Assembly: GCA_965369635.1 (NCBI GenBank)
Contig: CBDURC010000092.1
Location: 1-11,279 of the forward strand
Direction of reading: 5' to 3'
Length of the DNA stretch: 11,279 bases
Source: UBA3071 sp965369635
GTDB lineage: Bacteria; Chloroflexota; Anaerolineae; UBA3071
This document shows, piece by piece, positions 6,182 to 11,279 of this stretch; position 1 is the first letter of the stretch; each line of letters begins with the position of its first letter. The notes below the pieces were generated by a model. It saw only the letters and a program-made list of their open reading frames with translations, did no database searches and had not been told where the DNA came from. A program made the translations under genes and the position numbers.

Positions 6182-7699
6182 ATGTCAAGGAAGACACTCA
6201 CGTTCGTTATGTTGCTGGCGATGTTGGCTCTTCTCGTGCCGGCGACCAGCGCGGCCCCGTTGCAGGCAGGAGGCGAGGACTACACCATCGCTGGGGCAGA
6301 CTGGCTGTCCAAGTTGGCCGACAAGTACTTCGGCAACATCTTGGCCTGGCCAGCCATCATGGCAACGACCAACCAGAAGCATCTGGAAGACTCGTCTTAC
6401 GCTTTCATCGAGAACGCGGACCTCATCGAGCCGGGGTGGAAGGTCTGGATCCCCAGCACGGAAGAGGCTGAGGCGTTTTTGGAGACCTATGACCCCGACA
6501 AGCCGGAGATGCTCTTCGGTAAGCCGGCTGAGGGCCAGTTGGTCGTCGGCAGTTGGTGGACCGCCGGTGGCGAGGCCGAGGGCCTCAACGGCATGTTCAA
6601 GATCTACGGCGAGAAGTACCCTGCTGTCCAGATCGTCAACGCCACGGTGGCCGGCGGCGCAGGCACCAACTTCAAGGCCGTGTTCAAGACCCGCCTGATC
6701 GGCGGCGATCCGCCCGACACCTTCCAGCTCCACGCCGGCCTGGAGGTCGAAGGCTACAGCCCCGAGCATTATCTTCAGCCCCTGGACGACCTCTATGCTT
6801 CCGAGGGATTGGAGGCAGCCTTCCCGGCCGACCTGCTCAACCTCCTCAAGTACCAGGGCCACTACTGGGGCGTCCCGGTCAACATCCACCGCTCTAACGT
6901 GCTGTGGTACAACGCGGCGGTCTTCGAGGCCAATGGGCTGACACCGCCCGCCGACTTCGGGGAGTTCGTGACAGTGGCCGAGGCACTCAAGGCCGCAGGC
7001 ATCCAGCCTTTCGTCCTGGGCACCAAGGATGGCTGGGAAGCAGGCCACATCTTCGAGGATATCCTGGCTGGCACCCTGGGCGCTGAGGGGTACAACGGCC
7101 TGTGGACCGGCGACACGGACTGGACCGGCGAAGGCGTTGCCCAGGCCTTGGAGAACTTCAATCTAATGCTCAGCTATGCCAACCCCGATCACTCGGCCCA
7201 TACGTGGGATAGCGCTGGCGAGTTCCTGATCGCCGGCACCGGCGGCATGATGATCATGGGCGACTGGACCGATGGCTGGTTCACGTCCAAGGGGTTCACT
7301 GGCTACGGCTGGGCACCCCCGCCGGGCACCCAGGGCATCTTCGTCGCCCTGTCCGACAGCTTCGCGGTCCCGGCAGAGGCCCCCAACAAGGACAACGCCC
7401 TTAACTGGGCGAAGACCTGCGGCTCGCTGGAAGGCCAGGAAGCCTTCAACCCACAGAAGGGCTCCATCTGCGCCCGCACCGACTGTGACCCGGCGCTGTT
7501 CAACGCCTATCTGCAGTCAGCCGCGGTCGACTGGGGCCAGGACGCCATCGTGGCTAGCGTGGCCCACGGGGCGGCAGCCTACGAGTCCTGGGCTACGGAC
7601 TACAAGGACGTGCTAACCCTGTTCGTGGCCAGCGGTGACGTGGCCGCCGCACAGGCTGGTTTGCAGCAGGCCTGTGTGGCCGCTGGCGTCTGCCAGTAA
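6182..7699 (+). CDS. Extracellular sugar-binding protein of an ABC transporter (CUT1 type) with N-terminal LysM-like domain
   Basis: This 505-residue protein captures a sugar outside the cell for the two permeases downstream. Residues 1-29 are a signal peptide with a hydrophobic core (LTFVMLLAMLALLVP) and possible cleavage after PLQA; there is no lipobox cysteine and no twin arginine. Residues 33-91 look like a LysM domain: DYTIAGADWLSKLADKY at the start, an AWPAIMATTN middle, and a closing ENADLIEPGWKVWIP. LysM binds N-acetylglucosamine-containing polymers such as peptidoglycan. Residues from about 115 onward are the family 1 solute-binding domain, beginning GQLVVGSWWTAGGEAEGL, with GVPVNIHRSNVLWYN and GGMMIMGDWTDGWF. 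Family members are usually about 400-450 residues and, in Gram-positive-type cells, lipid-anchored. Here LysM may replace the lipid anchor. Four cysteines (TCGS, ICARTDC region) lie in the C-terminal quarter and two more (ACVAAGVC) at the very end, possibly disulfides. The start is supported by AAGGAGG 4 bases upstream. Ligand unknown. Confidence 0.88.
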   Translation: MSRKTLTFVMLLAMLALLVPATSAAPLQAGGEDYTIAGADWLSKLADKYFGNILAWPAIMATTNQKHLEDSSYAFIENADLIEPGWKVWIPSTEEAEAFLETYDPDKPEMLFGKPAEGQLVVGSWWTAGGEAEGLNGMFKIYGEKYPAVQIVNATVAGGAGTNFKAVFKTRLIGGDPPDTFQLHAGLEVEGYSPEHYLQPLDDLYASEGLEAAFPADLLNLLKYQGHYWGVPVNIHRSNVLWYNAAVFEANGLTPPADFGEFVTVAEALKAAGIQPFVLGTKDGWEAGHIFEDILAGTLGAEGYNGLWTGDTDWTGEGVAQALENFNLMLSYANPDHSAHTWDSAGEFLIAGTGGMMIMGDWTDGWFTSKGFTGYGWAPPPGTQGIFVALSDSFAVPAEAPNKDNALNWAKTCGSLEGQEAFNPQKGSICARTDCDPALFNAYLQSAAVDWGQDAIVASVAHGAAAYESWATDYKDVLTLFVASGDVAAAQAGLQQACVAAGVCQ

Positions 7700-7712
7700 C
7701 CATCACAAACCG

Positions 7713-7752
7713 ACGAGGCAGCCCAGAGAGATCGGGCTGCCTCGTTCCTTCT
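7713..7752 (+). terminator. Stem-loop between binding-protein and permease genes (terminator or mRNA-stabilising attenuator)
   Basis: A perfect 12-bp stem joins 7713-7724 (ACGAGGCAGCCC) to 7734-7745 (GGGCTGCCTCGT) around a 9-nt loop, followed by TCCTTCT. It starts 13 bp after the stop codon of the binding-protein gene. The tail is only moderately T-rich, so partial readthrough to the permeases is likely. This placement commonly gives excess binding protein over permeases. Confidence 0.75.
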
Positions 7753-7789
7753 GCACCGGGTACTCCGTCAACCGTGGGGCGAGAGGTTC

Positions 7790-7845
7790 GTAGTAGCCAC
7801 CTCAGTGGCTGTTTCCAACGGCCTAGCAACTGAAGTCGCTACCAC
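7790..7845. repeat. Inverted pair of 21-bp hairpin repeats (REP/BIME-like)
   Basis: Arm 7790-7810 and the reverse complement of arm 7825-7845 agree at 17 of 21 positions, separated by 14 bp. Each arm is itself palindromic: AGCCAC-CTCA-GTGGCT at 7795-7810 (perfect), and in the second arm, read on the minus strand, AGCGAC-TTCA-GTTGCT (5 of 6 pairs). Paired small palindromes in inverse orientation in an intergenic gap are the hallmark of REP/BIME elements. The rest of the ~150 bp between the terminator and the permease start shows no convincing promoter. Confidence 0.6.
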
Positions 7846-7899
7846 AACTGCTCGATCCACGGGTGACAATGCAGCAGACCTTCCTGGATGGAGAGAGCT

Positions 7900-8799
7900 A
7901 TGCGACGATGGAATTGGGAGCGGGTTGTCTCGATCCTATTGATCTCGCCGGCGGTGGTAGCCACCGCCATCTTTGTGTATGGCTTCATCGCCTGGACCGC
8001 CTATTCCTCGCTGACCAAGTGGAACAAACTCCTGCCCGATTTCACCTTTGTCGGGTTGAGCAATTATCGCACGCTGTTTGCCAACCAGCGCTTCCGCATT
8101 GACCTGCGCAACACCGTCGTGTTCACGCTGGTGTTCTTGGTCGCCTGCCTGATCATCGGCTTCGTGCTGGCCTTCTTGTTGGATCAGCGGGTCAAGGGTG
8201 AAGGGATCTTTCGCGGCATCTACTTGTTTCCCATGTCCATCTCTTTCATCGTTACCGGCGTGGTCTGGCGCTGGCTGCTCAATCCTGGCAGTCCCCAACT
8301 GGGCAGCACGGGGGTCAACTTGCTGTTCGATAAATTAGGTCTGGGTTTCCTCAAGACGGGATGGTATACCGACCCCAAGATCGGGATCATTGCTGTGGCC
8401 ATTGCTGCCACCTGGCAGATGTCGGGCTACACCATGGCCATGTTCCTGGCCGGTCTGCGCGGCATCCCCGACGAACTGCGCGAGGCCGCCCGAGTGGATG
8501 GCGCCTCCGAGGCGCAGATCGTGCGCAAGATCATCTTTCCCCTCTTGCGACCGGTCACACTCAGCGCCGTGATTGTTCTGGGACACATCTCGCTCAAGAT
8601 ATATGACCTCATCGTGTCCATGACCGGGCCGGGCATCGGCTTTGCCACCGACGTCCCCGCCTATTTCATGTGGGACACCACTTTCCGAGGCAATCACTTC
8701 GCCCGAGGAGCAGCGATCGCCATCATCCTGCTCTTCATGGTAGCCGTACTGATCGTGCCCTACCTGACGTGGAGCACTCGCTCGGAGGCAGAACTATGA
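7900..8799 (+). CDS. ABC sugar transporter permease, CUT1 family (MalF/UgpA-like)
   Basis: This 299-residue membrane protein is one half of the sugar channel. Six hydrophobic segments can be seen near residues 11-36, 73-94, 105-127, 161-185, 219-240 and 269-289. The cytoplasmic EAA loop that contacts the ATPase is clear: DELREAARVDGASEAQI (191-207) followed by IIFPLLRP. The start is set at ATG 7900 because GGAGAG lies just before it; an ATG 12 bp earlier (7888) would overlap that site. The gene ends in ATGA, overlapping the next permease by 4 bp, so the two are translationally coupled. The absence of an ATPase gene suggests a shared ATPase encoded elsewhere. Confidence 0.92.
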   Translation: MRRWNWERVVSILLISPAVVATAIFVYGFIAWTAYSSLTKWNKLLPDFTFVGLSNYRTLFANQRFRIDLRNTVVFTLVFLVACLIIGFVLAFLLDQRVKGEGIFRGIYLFPMSISFIVTGVVWRWLLNPGSPQLGSTGVNLLFDKLGLGFLKTGWYTDPKIGIIAVAIAATWQMSGYTMAMFLAGLRGIPDELREAARVDGASEAQIVRKIIFPLLRPVTLSAVIVLGHISLKIYDLIVSMTGPGIGFATDVPAYFMWDTTFRGNHFARGAAIAIILLFMVAVLIVPYLTWSTRSEAEL

Positions 8800-9695
8800 C
8801 CACCAAGATGCGTGACCTGCGCAGCGGTGCGAAACGGCCGTTGCGCTGGCAACGTGTGCTGCTCTACGCCATCCTTGTTGCCTCCGCCATGGCCTTCCTG
8901 CTGCCCGTGTATGTCCTGCTCATCACGGGCATGAAGAGCTTCGCCGAGGTGAGTCTGCAGAGCATGTGGGACCTGCCGAAGGGGGTGCACTTCGAATCCT
9001 ACGCCAAAGCCTGGTTCGGCAGCGAAGCGGAAGGGTTCCGCGGGCTCAACGTCAACTTCATGAACTCGGTCTACCTCACCCTTCCGGCCACCATCATTTC
9101 GGCCATGTGGGGCTCGATCAATGGCTACATTCTGGCCAAGTGGAAGTTCCGTGGGTCGGAAGTGCTCTTCCCTCTGCTCCTGTTTGGCATGTTCATCCCT
9201 TATCAGTCCATCCTCATCCCGCTGGTGCAGACACTGCAGAAGATCAACATCTTTGGCATACGATTCTACGGCACCATTCCCGGCCTGATCTTGGTCCACG
9301 TCGTCTATGGCATTCCCATCACGACCTTGATCTTCCGCAACTACTATGCCAATATCCCCACGGAACTGGTGGAAGCGTCTCGGATCGACGGGGCCAATAT
9401 CTTCAGCATCTACCGATACGTCTTGTTTCCATTATCCATACCGGGTTTCGTGGTGGTGATGATCTGGCAGTTCACCTCTATCTGGAACGACTTCCTGTTT
9501 GCCGTGACCATCACCAGCAATCCCGCCACCCAGCCCGTTACCGTCGGGCTAAACAACCTGGCGGGCAGCTACATCGTGGAGTGGAACGTGCAGATGGCCG
9601 GAGCGCTGCTGACAGCGCTGCCCACGCTGCTGGTGTACATCTTCCTGGGCCGCTACTTCATGCGCGGCCTCATGGCCGGGTCTTTGAAGGGCTAG
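8796..9695 (+). CDS. ABC sugar transporter permease, CUT1 family (MalG/UgpE-like)
   Basis: This 299-residue membrane protein is the second half of the channel. A basic N-terminus (KMRDLRSGAKRPLRWQR) leads into the first membrane segment (21-45). Further hydrophobic segments lie near 92-114, 122-145, 158-180, 212-238 and 265-286. The EAA loop reads ELVEASRIDGANIFSIYRY (190-208) followed by VLFPLSIPGF. The C-terminal GRYFMRGLMAGSLKG is typical of this subfamily. ATG 8796 overlaps the stop codon of the preceding permease (ATGA), and GGAGG at 8784-8788 is 7 bases upstream. A longer reading from 8670 would lie inside the first permease and is rejected. Confidence 0.93.
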   Translation: MTTKMRDLRSGAKRPLRWQRVLLYAILVASAMAFLLPVYVLLITGMKSFAEVSLQSMWDLPKGVHFESYAKAWFGSEAEGFRGLNVNFMNSVYLTLPATIISAMWGSINGYILAKWKFRGSEVLFPLLLFGMFIPYQSILIPLVQTLQKINIFGIRFYGTIPGLILVHVVYGIPITTLIFRNYYANIPTELVEASRIDGANIFSIYRYVLFPLSIPGFVVVMIWQFTSIWNDFLFAVTITSNPATQPVTVGLNNLAGSYIVEWNVQMAGALLTALPTLLVYIFLGRYFMRGLMAGSLKG

Positions 9696-9743
9696 GCTCA
9701 ATGAGGTTCTGCTGAGAAGGATGCGTATACACAGCCGGAAGCC

Positions 9744-9777
9744 CTGGGGCATCGAGAAGATGCCCCAGTTCTCTTCT
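9744..9777 (+). terminator. Rho-independent terminator of the sugar locus
   Basis: CTGGGGCAT (9744-9752) pairs perfectly with ATGCCCCAG (9760-9768) around a 7-nt loop, followed by TTCTCTTCT. It lies 48 bp after the last permease and separates it from the convergent tat genes. Confidence 0.82.
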
Positions 9778-9808
9778 GATTGCCACAGTGCTTCGTGGGG
9801 CAAAGCGC

Positions 9809-10044
9809 GAATGGCTATGCGAACAAAGAGGAGGAGCACGAGAGGGCATAGAGACGCTAGCAAAACCGCTGTTGCGCCATAACCTCATACGACGCGGTGC
9901 GCTCGCTGTACGCTAAGAAGGCCAAGAGAATGGCTATGCGAATAGGGGAAGGAACACGAGAGGGGTAGAAACGCGGACAAAACCGCTACTGCGCCTCAGC
10001 TTCAGACGACGCGGTGCGCTCGCGGTACGCTATGAAAGCCAGGA
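9809..10044. repeat. Imperfect tandem direct repeat (~118 bp x 2) covering the 3' end of tatC and its flank
   Basis: Copy 1 (about 9809-9927) and copy 2 (about 9928-10044) both start with GAATGGCTATGCGAA and share GACGCGGTGCGCTCGC and AAAACCGCT, with roughly 80% identity by eye and a few small indels. Copy 2 includes the last ~19 codons of tatC. Copy 1, read on the minus strand, preserves a related coding tail (AFLAYSERTASYE), so it is a decayed duplicate of the tatC end rather than an independent gene. The region 9778-9985 otherwise contains no gene. Confidence 0.75.
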
Positions 10045-10723
10045 GGATGCCTGCCCCATACAACCCAATAAGAGGGGCCATGACCATCAACATGTTGAAG
10101 GGGTCCACCGTGGGAGTGATGGCAGCAGCGATGACGGCGATGACCACTATGGCATAGCGCCAGAAGCGGAGGAGCATCTTGGGCGTGACGATGCCCAGCC
10201 GGGCCAGGAAGGCCATGATCAACGGCGTCTCGAAACTCACTCCCGTCCAGAAGAGCAACGCAGTGATCAGGGAGATGTACTTCTCGATCGTCCAGTTGGG
10301 CTCGATGATGTCCGCCAGGAAGCCCTGCAGGAAGGGAATGGCCGAGCGCAACATCACGAAGTAGGCAAAGGCAACGCCGGCCAGGAAGGAGACGGTAGCG
10401 CCAGGCACGATGAAGTACAGATAGCGGCGTTCCTGCTTGGTGAGGCCAGGAACCATGAAGCGCAGCAGTTGGTAGATGATGACCGGCATAGCCAGGGCCG
10501 CGCCACCGACGAGGGACACTTTGAAGAACATGACCATCGGCGCGGTGGGCGCGTAGGCCTGCGGCGGATGCTCTCCTAGTGGAGCTATCAGGAAGGCCAG
10601 AGTCCGCTTAGCGAAAACGGTGCTGACGAGCGTGCCTACCAACAACGCCAGCACCGCCTTGGTCAAGCGGACTCGGAGTTCATCAAGATGCTCCAAGAGG
10701 GTCATAGGAGCTGTGTCAGGCAT
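9986..10723 (-). CDS. tatC: Twin-arginine translocase subunit TatC
   Basis: This 245-residue polytopic membrane protein recognises twin-arginine signal peptides and forms the receptor of the Tat pathway, which exports folded proteins. Conserved TatC features include MTLLEHLDELRVRL near the N-terminus, YQLLRFMVPGLTKQERR in the first half, and FWTGVSFETPLIMAFLARLG; about six hydrophobic segments are visible. The C-terminus is a short polar tail (ERTASSEAEAQ), and its DNA is duplicated immediately downstream. ATG 10723 is used; a GTG directly before it is also possible. The gene overlaps the end of tatB by 8 bp, so translation is probably coupled, and no clear ribosome site sits at normal spacing. 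Confidence 0.95.
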   Translation of the reverse strand: MPDTAPMTLLEHLDELRVRLTKAVLALLVGTLVSTVFAKRTLAFLIAPLGEHPPQAYAPTAPMVMFFKVSLVGGAALAMPVIIYQLLRFMVPGLTKQERRYLYFIVPGATVSFLAGVAFAYFVMLRSAIPFLQGFLADIIEPNWTIEKYISLITALLFWTGVSFETPLIMAFLARLGIVTPKMLLRFWRYAIVVIAVIAAAITPTVDPFNMLMVMAPLIGLYGAGILLAFIAYRERTASSEAEAQ

Positions 10724-11063
10724 CACTGGGGTTGCCGCCGCCCTCCTGTGCCTGTGCTCCGCTTGGTTGCGATGCTGGCGCGGAGGTGCTGGCGGTGATC
10801 TCGTCGATCAGGAGCGCCGTGGGCGATGGGGCACGGCGCAGGGTGTTCACCACGTCGGTCACTGAGCGGATGTCGCCCATCGCTTCATCCACATTCAATT
10901 CACGACCAAAGTCGGTGCTCACTTCCGTCCACATGCCGCGCAGGTCGCGCATGAGTTTGCCCAGCTTGCGGGCAGCCTCCGGCAGTTGGCGCGGCCCCAA
11001 GACGATGAGCGCCAGCACCAACACGACCAGCAACTCCATTGGCCCGATGCCGAAAATGTCCAT
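10716..11063 (-). CDS. tatB: Twin-arginine translocase subunit TatB (TatA/B family)
   Basis: This 115-residue protein has the TatB layout: a short N-terminus MDIFGIGPME, one membrane helix (LLVVLVLALIVLG, about 10-23), the hinge GPRQLPEAARKLGKLMRDLR forming an amphipathic helix (24-43), then a longer charged and Ser/Pro/Gly-rich tail. Glu10 in the GPMELL context is the polar residue typical of TatB. It would link TatC to TatA during export. It follows tatA by 16 bp and overlaps tatC. Assignment to TatB rather than a second TatA rests on tail length, Glu position and gene order. Confidence 0.88.
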   Translation of the reverse strand: MDIFGIGPMELLVVLVLALIVLGPRQLPEAARKLGKLMRDLRGMWTEVSTDFGRELNVDEAMGDIRSVTDVVNTLRRAPSPTALLIDEITASTSAPASQPSGAQAQEGGGNPSDA

Positions 11064-11079
11064 TGCTGAATCTTGCCTT

Positions 11080-11250
11080 TTACTGGCTTTCGTCTGCCTC
11101 TTCGCTGTCAGGGGACTCGCTCTCTGAGCGGAACTCGCTGATGGCCTTTCCCAACGCGCCGCCTATCTCGGGCAGCCGGCCCACGCCGAAGATGATGAGG
11201 ACGATCACCAAGACGACCAGCCACTCGCCCCAACCCCAGTTTGGCAACAT
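11080..11250 (-). CDS. tatA: Twin-arginine translocase subunit TatA (small, 56 residues)
   Basis: Direct translation of the minus strand gives a 56-residue protein: start MLPNWGWGEW, one membrane helix LVVLVIVLIIF (11-21), the TatA hinge FGVGRLPEIGGALGKAISEF (21-40), and a short acidic tail ending EADESQ. TatA multimers form the translocation pore or weaken the membrane. The tail is shorter than in many TatA proteins. A strong ribosome site (GGAGG, then AGGAG) lies just upstream of ATG 11250. It is first in a tatA-tatB-tatC operon whose promoter lies beyond the window. Confidence 0.9.
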   Translation of the reverse strand: MLPNWGWGEWLVVLVIVLIIFGVGRLPEIGGALGKAISEFRSESESPDSEEADESQ

Positions 11251-11279
11251 GTGCTCTCCTCCCTCCAGTAGTCGCTGTC

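Noticed and set aside
6182..6268. Twin-arginine signal on the sugar-binding protein, which would link it to the nearby tat genes
   Set aside because: The N-terminus is MSRKTLTF, without the consecutive arginines of a Tat signal; it looks like an ordinary Sec signal.
6185..7048. 287-codon minus-strand frame antisense to the sugar-binding protein
   Set aside because: No recognisable domain, and the plus-strand frame is a clear solute-binding protein with a strong ribosome site.
8670..8795. Upstream extension of the second permease
   Set aside because: It overlaps the end of the first permease in another frame; the ATGA overlap start at 8796 has a proper ribosome site and normal family length.

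Overview
The window looks like chromosomal DNA of a high-GC, probably monoderm bacterium, most likely from the phylum Chloroflexota (Anaerolineae or a relative). This rests on inference: the Thr/Pro-rich linker behind a lipobox, a secreted sugar-binding protein with a LysM-like domain and no lipobox, a ferredoxin-tailed ATP-grasp CoA ligase, a two-domain SagB-like nitroreductase, and near-consensus sigma-70 promoters. No rRNA, tRNA, phage, insertion sequence or CRISPR array is visible.

Layout. (1) Positions 50-3337, minus strand: a double-domain SagB/ThcOx-like flavin oxidoreductase (1739-3337) with its own promoter, then a succinyl-CoA-synthetase-beta-like ATP-grasp protein with a C-terminal two-cluster 4Fe-4S domain (50-1597). 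A run of degenerate 9-bp repeats lies between them. (2) Positions 3443-9777, plus strand: a carbohydrate-use locus. It holds a GH4 glycosidase (3585-4907), a lipoprotein with an FGE/SUMF1-type domain that lacks the FGE cysteines (5031-6008), a LysM-bearing ABC sugar-binding protein (6182-7699), and two CUT1 permeases overlapping by 4 bp (7900-8799 and 8796-9695). A terminator closes the block. No ATPase gene is present, so the transporter probably uses a shared MsmX/UgpC-like ATPase encoded elsewhere. (3) Positions 9986-11250, minus strand: tatA-tatB-tatC, including a 56-residue tatA. The last part of tatC and its downstream flank are tandemly duplicated.

How the genes may work together. The binding protein and permeases would import a sugar or short oligosaccharide without phosphorylating it. 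The GH4 enzyme, of the Cys-His metal-site type, would cleave it in the cytoplasm using NAD and a divalent metal. The lectin-fold lipoprotein may act at the cell surface. A 17-bp near-perfect palindrome between the GH4 promoter and its start codon looks like a repressor operator. The two minus-strand flanks look unrelated to sugar uptake.

Noncoding structure is unusually rich. There are two inverted pairs of hairpin-like repeats (3491-3550 and 7790-7845), a strong stem-loop between the binding-protein gene and the permeases, a 9-bp-period repeat run, and a ~118-bp tandem duplication. The best candidates for something new are the LysM/solute-binding fusion, the cysteine-less FGE-like lipoprotein inside a sugar locus, and the ferredoxin-tailed CoA ligase. 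I see no clearly unprecedented multi-gene system.
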